A stretch of 64,000 nt of DNA, from positions 248,001-312,000 of the forward strand of contig JAOTOM010004950.1 of NCBI GenBank assembly GCA_034440615.1, read 5' to 3'. Made by a program: the position numbers and the translations under genes. The notes beneath the pieces are model-generated. The model made no database searches. It was not told the DNA's origin and saw only the letters and a list, made by a program, of their open reading frames with translations. Below are positions 51,342-63,260 of this stretch, piece by piece (the stretch's first letter is position 1; every line of letters starts with the position of its first letter). The DNA is from Ashinkailepas kermadecensis (taxonomy: Eukaryota; Arthropoda; Thecostraca; Neolepadidae).

Positions 51342-54300
51342 GGTACCCATGAGACATGTGTTTACATATTTTCCATTTGATGTTCCTTTGTGCATAGCAG
51401 ATTAGGTTAGGTTATGTTGCATTTTCTTTGTTTTAAACATGATTTTTATGCTTACCCAAATCCATGCACATTTTTTATTTCTTTTTTTGCTCCTTTTCCT
51501 TTGGTTTCCTGGGTGAATTTTGGAGTCCCAACACAACCTTTGGGGGCCTTCAGCATATTTTGAGGCTCTGTAGCCATTATTATAAAACAAAATGCTGTCA
51601 CTGGCTGCAAAAAAATACAGACTGTGAAAAAAATAACGAAACCCTTCCCATTATTATAAAAAAGACGCCATAGCGTCAAACCTTGTCTTCTTTTCTCCAC
51701 TTGTCGGTATTTTTTTGCCAAAAATAGAAGACACAGCTTATGACGCCATTCACACTAGAACTTTACGACAAGGAACTTGTAGGTTTCATTGGTCGATATT
51801 TCAATAAATTAAAAACCTGCATTAGAAAAATCCTGCAGTGATATGCTTATCATGAAATTTTAGTTATATTTGCAGTATATGGTTTATAATCTATCATTTT
51901 GTGCGATTAACACCAAGAACATTCCATTTTTACTGCAAAAGCAGTGGGTTGCTACCCAAAATATTCCCAAACATGTTGTACTTTCTCAAACTGCTGCTCC
52001 AACTTCCAAGGAGATCTCGTCAAAATGTGCCATAGTATGCAGTTTGGGGAATGGTGTGCACTACCCGGGGATGCCACTTCAAATATGCTAGGGGGCTCCG
52101 GGCACTAATTTTGTAGTTTTCCACTCCATTCTTACTGTGCATCACTATATGCTTCACGGTAAAACCTAAATTTTAGGGGGCCTGGCTATGCAGAACAGTA
52201 TAGATATAAATACTCTAGGCACTGCTCCCATCACTTTATGCACAAGTTTAGCATTAACCATATGGTGATACATGAAAACAATTCATTTAAAAAAGATGTT
52301 ATCACCCCACCCCCCACCCCACCTTTGGGGATGTTTATTCACCAAGAGTTGGTGGGTCCTCTGCAGAGTTGGGGGCAAACATGATTTACTTCATTTCTTT
52401 CCAAGCAATGTCATATAATTGAGGTGAAATTTTGCCAGAGCTACAGGATAGCTTGCTCCTCCCCTGCCTCCCCCTAATCTACAGTCCCTTTCTACACATT
52501 ACATTACCCATATCATAAACTTGTGATAATTTCCCATTTGCAATTGTGTGTGATGCAGAAGCAAGTTTGCCACCATTAACTGTGCAAATTGTTCACATTG
52601 ACTTATGTGGATAGAAATTGTATTACCCACCTGGTGAATAGGTATATCGGATGGCTTGTTGAACTTATATTTCCTGGCAATGCTCAGAAAATATGTAGTT
52701 TGTGTCAAGCTTAAATGCCACTTACCTACCTCAGGTTCATTTGGCAATTAGTTGCTAGCTGTCACCACTTTTTGAACACAACATAACATAACTCTTACAA
52801 AAAAGTGAATATTTTTGGTGGACTGTAAGCTATGCATGAACTAAAATATCATATTGACTGAATGTGGGACAAATGCCACCCTAGTGAATGGAATATTTCT
52901 TTATTTTTGTCTAGGGCACACCACATTGTGTATTTTGCTCCTACAATGCAGAAACTCACTAATTCTAGTCTCCTTCATTCTATAGCTCTTGTAATTTTTT
53001 TTACCCTATCTAGGCTGTATTAGAATGCTTAAAATATAAGTTGTATTTATTTGTAGTGGAATAAGCTGCAAAAGTGGTCCCAGTTTTGAGTCATTTCCGT
53101 TCTTGCCCCAACCCGATCTTGTTAAGCCTGTGTTTAAGCCATGATTTGCATATGCTATCCATACGGTATCATGCAGCTGGCAATGGAGAAGATGACAGGG
53201 CTGACTTGCTTCTTTTTCACGACACGAGCCCGAGTTATTTTGCAAACGTGACGCAATTTTCTGCGCAAAGACTGCCGCAGTTAAGGTTTATAATTTCCAA
53301 AATGCAGTCGGTGTCTGCATTTCCATGTCTTCTTTTCGTTGCTGCGATTTTTTTTACTGGGAGGTTTATAATAATGGATGGCATCAAACCCATGAAAAAA
53401 AAGACAGCCGGTGACTGCATTTTTTTAAATAATAATGGCTACTGGTGCCATTTTTCAAAGCCCTGGCAAATTTTTTAGGGGCCCACAACCTCTCATGGTG
53501 GAACATGATATTGTAACCCCCTTTTATAGCTTCGACCATGTGAGAGGCACTAAAGTCAGCAATGGGAATTTTGAATGGAGACAAGGCTACCCCATTTTGT
53601 TTCAGCCCACTGAGCTGTGAACCGCTGGGTTGAGGACAATGCAGCATGTTAAATTTGGATTGAAGTCATCTAAGGGCACTTTAATTACAAGAAAAACACT
53701 GAACAATAGAGTGAGCTTTCTGTTGATGGAAATGCACTCTGAATTATGAAGGGCATCTCAGCTTTTGCCAAGCACTGCCATAGCCATGTGATTGGCAACA
53801 TCAGCTTTGTCACAGTGCGCTGTCAAAGAAGCATTTGAAGGTAGAAGGGCACTGTGCCTCTATTTATGGCATAATGGCATATCAGATGGGCAGACTGACT
53901 TGCCATAAGTGGATCTAAGGCTGTATGAAGGAGAACTAGACTTCTTTCTTGCCCTTCATCAGATGCATCTTAATTTACCAGTGGGGCACCCTGGCCTGCA
54001 AACAGTTGTAATTCAGTGAAGCAAAATTGTACAGGCCTGGGCAGCACATTGTACAGCCTGGGCAGTCTATATGCCTCTATGTCTCTGTCCACATCACTCT
54101 ATCTCCATGTCTCTGTCCTCTGTCTACATGGCACCTGTCCCCTTGTCTCTATGTTTCTGTTTCTGTCCACATGACTGCCTGCATGTCTCTATCTCTCTGT
54201 TTTATAGACATGATGCGCAAGCTGGTGAAAGTGTGCTGAGGTGACATCCTAATTAGTATGTGATCTAGCACCTGCATTTTACTGCATATTTGTATTATCT

Positions 54301-56440
54301 CCAACATTGTTTTCACAGAGCATTAAGCATGACTAAATACACTTTTCAGGAAGCCTTCCATTGGTTTTTCAAGAAGGTCCTGGAAGCATAGGAAGTGATG
54401 ATTCCTGCCACATGGTGTTCAAGGTAATAGTTTGTGGTTTGCAGTAAGATCCTGATTACAACTGGTATTGCTGATAAGTTTTGAGAAGTATGTAAAAATG
54501 ATCACAATCAATTTGATGACATTAATTTACTTCTGAAATTGACAGTGTGATATATTTTGTCTAGACTTTCACCTCATTAATCTGTTTATAATTGTCACTC
54601 ATGATGTGTGTGTGTTATTTGCATGCTCTTAGAACTAGTTTTGAGTCACCCAATCAAATTGAATGCAGAAAAACAGCTTCAGGAAATGTAAATGCCATTA
54701 TTCCATTCAGCCATTATTTCATGTCATAAAAATTGTATTAATAGCAGGCATTCCTGGTGATTTGGATTGCTGGATCATGATGTCACCTTCTCCAATCCAC
54801 ATGCTTATGTGAAGAAGAAAAAGAAACCTTTCACCCTGGTTTCGTGTGGATTTCATGAATGGTGGTGCCCTGTCATCATGTCATCATGTCATGGCCACCT
54901 TGATCTCATTTGCCCAGTAAATACTTGTGCCACAATTGCAAATGGGCCATTCAAAATATCAGAAAGGACCTGAGCCCAAAAATGTATGTATATGAGGGTC
55001 TTACTTCATTATTGTAAGGTATGTGTCAACTGACCACTGTTCATGCAGGGTCAGTTACCATATCTTACAAAGCTGGCGATCTAAATCCTTATTTTCAAGA
55101 CATGTTGAGATTGAATAGGGAAAAGGTCAAATTAACATGAGCAGGGTACCAAACCAGGGGTCTCCAGACCGCCAGACACACCCAGGGTCTCTACCCATGG
55201 TTTAATGAGATGTAAAGTGTAGTGGTGAAGAAAGAAAATCATTGTTGTGACACACTGTTGTACCAGTTATATCAGAATATGAAGGGCAAGTTTACTAGCA
55301 TTATTCTGGCTGCACATTAGAGATGTTTTTGTTTTATGAAGTTTTGAGTTCGCAATTGGCTAGCCTGTCAAGTTATGCAACATACAATGTGGAAAGTTTG
55401 GTGGTAATTGAAGAACGCTTCATGGTGTTGTATCACACCTGAAGTTGTTTGAAAAAATCTTAGATTTTAAAGAACTTCTGGTCTTTTCACTGCTCTAAAA
55501 ATGCGTGCCTCTAGTTTATGCCCATCTACATGTATCACATGCTAGCCTGTTCCTTCTGAGTGCATTAATGCCATTTGTATTGATGTCCATTACATACTGG
55601 TTGTGCTTGCTCTCGTTTTGTCCCTGTGTTCAAATCATATGTTGTTGGTGCCATCTGTTTGCAAGAATGTCAATTTATACTGAAGTGCATTTCAACATCC
55701 AGTTCTTGTTGCCATGTTGAAACTGCCATGTTGACGGACTAAAGGAGTAACTCAACATATCAAGTTTCTAAGCCATGTAATATGCCTTCCTTCCACCATT
55801 TCCCACTCACCCCACCCTAAATTGAGCTTCGACTAGTGCCTGGTAACGCCACTACGCGGCTGTAGGTACCTTCCGAGTTGGTTGCTGAAATTGTTGCTAC
55901 TGTTTTTTTTTGTGTTCCTTTCTGATCGTCATGCTCATTTTGCCATCTTCTTTGATATGGTTGCTATTGCCACTGCCGCTGCAATCACCACCTTCACCAC
56001 TGCTGCTTTTGTAGAAGAGATGTTCGCATTGGCAGGCACAGAGATAGTTGAAAGCATGTGCAGTGATACATATATTGATTTATAAATAACAGGAACCCCA
56101 GGAAGATTACAGAAGCTGGCACCAAGCAAACAGAAGCATACCTATGAGCTGCTGTTGTGATGCCATGAAGACATGGCTGTCGTCAGAAAACATGGGGTAT
56201 AATTAAGTGGGCTAACTGAGCACATTCAGTTGTCAATATACAGGTGTGTGCAGATTAACCGGACACCACTAGAGACGTGATGCTAGTTGCGTTACCACAA
56301 AGGGCATGGCGTGTAGGGTATGTCTATAATTTCGTAAACAATGTCATTCATCTAGTAAATTAAACGATGGAGCACTACCACTCACTTTCTCTCGCACATA
56401 CAAAGCTACAGTTTGCTTTCTGGTTGTCTGTATAGCGCTG
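51342..56440. other. Long gene-poor stretch
   Basis: I find no domain-bearing frame. Contents include a TTAGG motif at 51,398-51,412, C-rich 'caccccaccccccaccccacc' at 52,303-52,324, and 'tctctgtccacat'-type low complexity at 54,065-54,205. The 134-codon frame at 53,074-53,478 overlaps minus-strand frames and has no recognisable family. Confidence 0.5.
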
Positions 56441-56599
56441 TAGGTGCGCCTCCACAAGCCGCAGAATAAACTAAGTGTTCCTCAGCTTTGGTCAGTACGA
56501 GGTTGTAGGCCTGCCCAGGGCGATGCCACGTTCAATGAAATCCTTGACAACATGTCAACGATTTCGCTGAACACTCCAGCCCCATGCTGCTCACAATAT

Positions 56600-57145
56600 T
56601 TTGACATACATACATTCTTGCAAACCATCATACATGCATACTATTCTTCCATGGTAATGCACCTGTACATTGATTATTGGATGTGTTTAGTGAGCCCTCC
56701 CATGGTCATGCGATACATGGCTTACACCATGTTTACTGACTGCCAGTCCTGAGTTCATTGCATGTGAGCTTGTAGGGCTTTTGATGTTGGTGCATTTTAA
56801 ACAGCTGCTGAATACTTTCTTTGGTCTTCTATGAATACCTCGCACTGACCAAGGATTAGGAACAGTGTTGGTTCATTTTACGGCCCACAGAGGCGCACTG
56901 GCAGTGCTACCCGGACAATTGGCAAAACTACTGTTACTTTGTAAATCCGATGGAAAGTAACAATGACGGTGTTTGGTCGTTTAGTTTATGCCACCTATGA
57001 CATTGCAAAGTACAGATGTCATGTCCTTTGTGGTAGTGCAAACTGCATCATTCTTCTAGGGTAATGCACTTGTATGTTGATATTGAATGTGTTCAGTCAG
57101 CACTCTAGGCTTACACCATGTTTGCTGGCTGTTAGTCATGTGTTC
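56600..57145. repeat. Diverged direct duplication, about 410 bp apart
   Basis: 'ttcttccatggtaatgcacctgta' to 'cttacaccatgtttactgact' (about 56,640-56,750) parallels 'ttcttctagggtaatgcacttgta' to 'cttacaccatgtttgctggct' (about 57,050-57,135). No coding assigned. Confidence 0.55.
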
Positions 57146-57980
57146 ATGGCATCATAATGGCAGGTCATAGCTCATCTGTTGCACTTGTCTGTACGTTTGA
57201 TCCCAGCCTCTGTAACATTTCAAGGGTGTGCTGTCATTTTCCGTCTTAACACGTGCACCGGAGAGTCTCGCATAGCTCACACCGGAGGGGAGGTCGGTTT
57301 TCCCCTATAAGACCTCGAAAACTACTGAAGCACAAAATGTTTAGGGTAGATTATGACGCCTTCGCGTCGTTGCGCCGTCAAATCCTTTTGGCCTTGAACG
57401 CTAGGCATCCGGGTGGCCGGTCGGTTGGTCGGTCGACTTTACACCCCGCAGTTCCGATACTTACCGACGGATTTTTACAAATCCTTTCATGTAGGGTGCT
57501 CTTAGCAATTTGCAATACAGTCAAAAGATTTCATTACAATAAATATGGCTGCCCGTTTGTGAGATATCGTTAAAAAAAAACAGTAAAGTGGACGGGTTCT
57601 GGTCCCGCCCCCTTGGTGCGTGTGTCAAATGATAAATAAATGGGTTTCTTACTACTAAAGGCTTCCAACTCTCCTGCCTGCTGATGCGATTATCCTTTTT
57701 GCAAAATCAGCAGTGGAGAAATTGGTGGCCGTGGCGACTGCAGTGGTGGTTGGAATAGCAACGACGGGAAAGAAGACGGCGGAACGAGCAGGAAGAACAG
57801 AAAGGAGCACCGGAAGCAACAGCAGCGACAACTTCAGTAACAGACTTACGGTGTCTCCAGCCGTGTATAGGCGATGACTTAATGTTAATGAGGTCTAATG
57901 ACTGCAATGCGGATGTATAACAATATGAACAACAGCCCATGTATTACAATCGGCGAGCGGTCGCGCCCAGCAGCGATCCT
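57146..57980. other. No supported gene
   Basis: Unassigned, with CpG content rising from about 57,240. Could include UTR or intron of the putative gene at 58.0-58.4 kb. Confidence 0.4.
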
Positions 57981-57986
57981 GCCGCG

Positions 57987-58369
57987 TCAGCACGCGAAGT
58001 TCGGCGCAGGAGCGTTCTGGCCGCCGCCGAAGCCAGTCGACTGGGGCGGCCGGTCGTCGCCGTCACGGGGCCCACCGACCGTCCAGCCGGCACCGGTCGC
58101 CGGTCGGCTACCGCGCCGGTACGCGCCGTTGTCGCTCTGTACCTCGAGCCACAGCGACGCCGGCAGCTGCTCGTGCCGCGACTGTGGCGGACTCGCCGCG
58201 TCGCCGTCGCACCGCCGGTAGAAGAGCATGTAGGGCGCGTCGGTTGGCGCGCCGGCGCCGCCGCGGCCACCCCAGGCGTCCAGGTGACCGACCGACAGCG
58301 GTGTCACGCAGTTGTCGTCGAGGCGGCACCAGACGGACGGCGCGGCGTCCGGGCCGTCCGGGCGATGGC
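57987..58369 (-). CDS. Putative ubiquitin-specific protease C-terminal exon (partial)
   Basis: On the minus strand the frame reads 'PSVWCRLDDNCVTPLSVGHL' and, after a glycine/alanine-rich insert, 'DAPYMLFYRRCDGD'. This matches the end of the peptidase C19 (USP) fold: a W-x-x-x-D-D-x-x-V-T-x-V/L segment near the catalytic His region followed by a terminal Y-M-L-F-Y-R strand. A following 'LPASLWLEVQSDNGAYRR' could be the linker after the domain. USPs remove ubiquitin from proteins. A plausible 3' splice acceptor (tgctag) precedes the exon at about 58,370; the frame stays open to a stop at 57,987-57,989, though a splice donor after 'GAYRR' is equally possible. The Cys-box exon is not in the window as far as I can see. 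The region is very GC-rich, unlike its surroundings. Confidence 0.45.
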
Positions 58370-58399
58370 TAGCACCAGTTGAAACTCAATTGAGTGTGG

Positions 58400-60150
58400 G
58401 GTGAGTTGTAAGAGCCAGAAGGAAGACTATGACATGGATTAGAAACTTGATTATTACTTTACAATTTCTCATATAGACCTTTGACGTGGCAATTTGAGCT
58501 GGCAGCAAAAGCTGGATGCCGAAATGAGCTTCAGAATGAAGTTGGTATTCCTGTCGATAGATGCCGCCACCAGCTCAGGGCGCAAGGTCTTGATGAAGGC
58601 TAACACACCACTAATTCATAATGGATATCAATGAAAATGGCACCAGCAGATTCAGAAAGGACAGGAGAGTCGCTGATGCGTGCATATGCACATATACTAG
58701 TGCGACGCACTTTCAGTGCTTTGAAAGTGCTGTAAAATCAAAAGTTCATTATAATTCCCGATTTTAGACAACTGCAGGTGCACGGTTAAGTGCTGTTCAA
58801 TCGCAATCAAACTTCACACATTTCATTTCTAGGCGTATTGGCGCAACGTGACGAAGTAACCCCTTGCGAACTGGAAACTTCATAAAACCCCAGTTTCCTT
58901 AGACATTTTATGGGTGCACGATCTGGCTTGTGAACCCATAAGATGTCTAAAGGCCTGATTACGTTAACGACGTCGGCATTAATTCCTATATATTTGTTAC
59001 TAGCTCATTGCAAGAAGGGCTCTTGCACGTCAGTGGTAATGTTTGATTGGAGGGCATGGTATTGAGGTTACGATAATAGGGAAGCAGAATAATTTATCAT
59101 GTTAAAAAGCTGAAAAGGGTGCCCAGAAACTGAAGCATCGAAAGCTGCTCGTTCTTACCAGGGTGAGGGACAAGGGCGCAGGAGTCGAGTCGGGTATGGC
59201 AGTTAAGATAGTAACGACCCCAACTTTGACAAGTTGATCATTAACCATATGGGTGTTGCATGTAAAGAATCGACTTCCCAAAATGAATTGTGTTGCCAAG
59301 CCAAATTTTGAGTTCATTCATGTCATGCAACAACAAAGGCCCAATGTTAAACTTGTCAATTGGTGCTGCACTAGCAACACCAAAAGTACAGAAAGTTCCA
59401 CCCCTGAGCAGACTCCATTTGGTAGCATGAGTCTCCTTCCCCCTAACAAAAAACACGTGAATTAGGTGTACCATCTTTTGCATTTATTTTTATTACTGTG
59501 CAGTATATATTGTAAAGGACAATAGAAAGCACAATTTATTCACCAATATCTTCATCCATGACGCTCACAGTATTATTTTTTTAATGTAGCCACCAAAAGG
59601 CCACACAGCAACCACGGAAACCGTCCGACGCTCGTGTCCGACGACCGAACGCGGCAGACAGCTGGAAATATTTAAAGTCGTCTGCCGCCGACGTCGACGA
59701 AGCTACTAAATCATAATCGCTATGCCTAATACATTGCGTGGCGTCATCCATTTATGCTGTGACGTCAGAGGCTGCGGACATCGACGCCGTCGGGTTCTGT
59801 TCGATTCTGCTCGGTTCTGCCGGGCCATGCTCAGTCCTGCCAACGTCATGATTCTGCCAGGAGTCTGCCGGGTTTCTGCCACGTGCAAACAGACCTTAAG
59901 GATGTTGCAGTTTTGTGGGTGCACGAGCTGGCTTGTGGGTGTATAGTTCTACTTATTGGTGAATGTGCATCCACAAAGCGTTAAATGTATGCCCCCATAG
60001 AAAAGTATTCCTCTATTCTCATCACACTGGTTAAAATGTGTAAGCTTTAAAATATCTACCTGGATCTCCAGATAATCCTTTTCGAGGCTAGATATCTTGA
60101 TCAAAAAGCTCTGTTCATTTCCTATAGATTTTGTGGTGGACTAAGATTAA
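58400..60150. other. No supported gene
   Basis: Unassigned. The segment at 59,600-59,900 is GC-rich, with repeated 'gttctgc' words and 'gtcgtctgccgccgacgtcg'. A 'gtgggtgcacgagctggcttgtg' phrase at about 59,918 parallels 'atgggtgcacgatctggcttgtg' at about 58,909. Confidence 0.5.
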
Positions 60151-60232
60151 AACAGGGGCGTTGTTTTGTATGCTTTTGAGGGGACAAGTGCCCCCTCAAT
60201 GTTGGCTTTGCCCCCACCCCACCCAATAATTT

Positions 60233-60391
60233 CGGGGACAAGTGGTCTAGTGGTAAGTTTCTCGTCTCACAATCGAAAGATTGTGTGTTCGAGCCTCACC
60301 CGTCGCTACTCTTCACCCGCGACCAATCGACGTGAGAGATTGGCGACGCTACACGACTCGACGGTCGACGTGTCGTAAAACCAAAAACCAC
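60233..60391 (+). mobile_element. tRNA-derived SINE, copy 2
   Basis: Begins 'cggggacaagtggtctagtgg' (A-box-like TGGTCTAGTGG), then a B-box-like GTTCGAGCC and the same body as copy 1 at 29.4 kb. The tail is 'gtaaaaccaaaaaccac'. A perfect 13-bp duplication, cacccaataattt, lies at 60,220-60,232 and 60,392-60,404. It is inserted into a GC-rich repeat starting 'caggggcgttg' at about 60,154. Confidence 0.9.
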
Positions 60392-60404
60392 CACCCAATA
60401 ATTT

Positions 60405-61680
60405 TAACTTTGAACATGGGACCCTATGGAGTGTGTCCCATCCCAATCCATTTGGGCTTCATGCATTCCCCCCCCAAAAAAAAAGGTCAGAAATCAGGAA
60501 CCATAGGCTACAGTGATGGTTTTTCTGTGAGGAGGGGAGCTAAGTTCGCTGTAACAGGAATTTTCTGCACACCATCATCCCAAAAGAGTTCGCCAATAAT
60601 CGATGACGATGCTCATAGAGAAGACTAAAAAGGTTTTCCATTCTGATGAGCTTGCCAATGGCTGTCAACTGTGGGGTAGTACTGTTCGTAAACATGAGCT
60701 ATGTTTTTAAACACAATCAGTCTTGGTTGATGATGTTTTCTTTCCAGGTTAGTTTCGTCCTTAGAGGTCGCAATTTACTGGTTCGCGTTACTGACATTAT
60801 ATGCAGCCCAATTTTGTTACTTTGTTCATTATTCATTCCGGCTGATTTGATATGCTGCAAATTCTCCATGGCGAAAGAGTTTCAGTTCCATCGTAATAAC
60901 AAATCACAACAGTCTAAGATTATTTTTTTCTGCTTTTAGTGTTAATTTGAGCACATCAAAGATTAGATGCCCGTGTTGCATCACACATTTTCTTCCGGGT
61001 GCCAGTGATGACATTTCAAGGAAATGTTGTACATCGCCTAGGTTAAAGAAAAAATGTCATGTTATTAGCACTCTGCTTGAAGTCGGTCCGCCAAGCTACG
61101 TTTAGAATCCTTGGCCACGGATATTCCTATGTTAGCTCTAAATAGCTGGCCGTGTCATCGACATAAAAGCGCCCGACCAGCACCCACGGCATCGGGTTCA
61201 CGGGTATGATCAGCCTTAAACAGATCATTCCGTCCGGTGGCACGCCCCGAGAGCGCGGCTTCACTTCGTGCTACCGGAGCAGTCCTCTGTTTACCGGGCC
61301 GGATATATCTGGATTGCCCAGTCGTGCGCACAACGTGCTGCGGTAGGAAATCTGAAAGGAAGGACGCGAACAAGAATGTCCCACTAGGATGGCGAAATAG
61401 TACACCTATGCCCTGCATATAGTGTGCGTGTATTTTTGGGTGTGTTCTCTACAAAAATATCCGATTGGTGGAGCAAAACATAGCTGTAGAATCTCCAAAT
61501 AATGCAGATGCCGCTCCTAATAGGACATATTCTTGAACGCACTGCAAATGTGACTCAATTAAGTAAATGATAGTGACGCACCTTTCGGTGTTAGAAGGTC
61601 AATTTAATACCAATGTATTCGTGTCCGGGTGGCCCAGGCGTTTCATCAAATATGTCTTGTGAATTTGGTTTGTTAATGCA
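60405..61680. other. No supported gene
   Basis: Short open frames (for example 60,646-60,939 plus; 61,155-61,418 minus) without recognisable domains. A CpG-rich part lies at 61,140-61,400. Confidence 0.5.
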
Positions 61681-61689
61681 GCATCTGGT

Positions 61690-62551
61690 GCGTTCCACGG
61701 CAGATCGACCAATGCACTTCACCCCATAAATTTTGATTGAGACCAAAATTTGCTCACAGGGTAGTTAGTCTTTGGCTCTGAATACGGCTGGGCAATTTTC
61801 AGCCCGATTCGGCCAACGGTGTTTTAGCTATAGCTTCCGGCATCATTTTTAGGTCAAATAACGTAAGTTGGTTTGCCCATAGATATCTCATCAATAAACA
61901 GTGGGAAAGGTGCAAATTATATATATTTCGGAAGCAAAAAGACCAACTGAACATTCCCGAAATAAAGTATGAATATTTCCTATATTTGACCTCGTGACCT
62001 CCCGTGACCCCTAGTCCATCGAAATTGACAAATTTGACGTTGGAAATATACGGGCATGGTTTCTCTGACCAAACAGAAACTTTAAAAATGCGTTCTACTT
62101 CCGATAATAAATATCCGATATGGCCGTCTGCTGTTCATGACTTTTTGCAATTTTGGGATTTCCGGGTAGGACGGATTTCGTGTAAGCTTTCTTCCATTGG
62201 AAAACTACACGAGGTAGAACAATGTCATACAGACATATGGTTTAAAAAAAGAAGTTTTTTTTTCTCGAATATAAACACATACATAACTTTTTAATGCAGA
62301 TCTCATAGTATCTCGTAAAAACCATGATGAATTTCAAGGTCACTGGTTACCGATGGGTCACCCAGGGGTTTATTTATGCGTAGCAACGCAATTGTACTTC
62401 GGAACAACTGATATATATTACAAATCGGGCTAAAATTTGTTCAGACGTGTTCAGGGCACAAGACTACCCTGTATACCAATTTTGGTCCCAATACAAATTT
62501 ATGGGTTGTAAAATTTGAAAATTCTTTGTCGATCTGTCGTGGAACTCACCA
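61690..62551. mobile_element. Uncharacterised TIR element, copy A
   Basis: The left end 'ctggtgcgttccacggcaga' then 'tcgaccaatg' is the inverse of the right end 'tttgtcgatctgtcgtggaa' then 'ctcaccag'. Inverted similarity extends about 80 bp inward ('ttgggaccaaaatttg'-type block, 'cagggtagt'). Interior blocks 'tccatcgaaattgacaaatt' and 'tttccattggaaaactac' recur in copy B. Non-coding, about 860 bp. Target duplication is not clear. Confidence 0.65.
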
Positions 62552-62556
62552 GCTGG

Positions 62557-63260
62557 TGGTGCGTTCCACGACAGATCGACCAATGCACTTCACCCCATAA
62601 TTTTGATTGGGACCAAAATTTGCTCACAGGGTAGTATATGGCTCTGAATACGGCTGTGCAAATTTTAGCCCGATTCCGCCGACTGTTTTTGAGATATAGC
62701 CTCCGGCATTATTTTTAGGTGAAATAACATGGGTTGGTTTGACGATGGATATATCATGAATAAGAAGCGGGAAGGGTGGCAAATTGTGTATATATATATT
62801 TCAGAAAAAAATGATCAGCCGAAATATTCCCGAAATAAAATATCGGTATATCTTACATTTTACCTCGTGACCTCACGTGGCTCCTAGCCCATCGAAATTG
62901 ATATATTTGACGGCGGAAATATAAACGGGCATGATTTCGCTCACCAAGCAAAAAAAAGCTTTCTTATAAATATCAGATATGGCCGTCCACTCTTCATGAC
63001 TGCGATTTTCCGTTTTCCGGGTAGGACGGATTTCGTGTAAGCTTTCTTCCATTGGAAAGCTACATGAGGTAGAACGATACCATACAGACATATGATTGGA
63101 AAACGTTTTTCTAGAAAAAAAGCATTCCTCGCTTTTTAATGTAGATCTTATAGCTTCCCTTAAAACCATCACGAATTTCAAGGGTCACTAGTTACCGGTA
63201 CCCATGGGTTTATTTACGCGTAGAGGCGCAATTGTACTTCGGAACAACTGATATGTATTT
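62557..63260. mobile_element. Uncharacterised TIR element, copy B (right end missing)
   Basis: Direct repeat of copy A starting 'ctggtggtgcgttccacgac', collinear through 'cggaacaactgatat' at 63,239-63,253, after which copy A's right TIR region is absent. The junction of A and B forms a palindrome (gtcgatctgtcgtggaac/gttccacgacagatcgac) around 62,559. Confidence 0.65.

Noticed and set aside
53074..53478. 134-codon frame with a hydrophobic C-terminal segment
   Set aside because: No family resemblance, overlapped by two minus-strand frames of similar quality.
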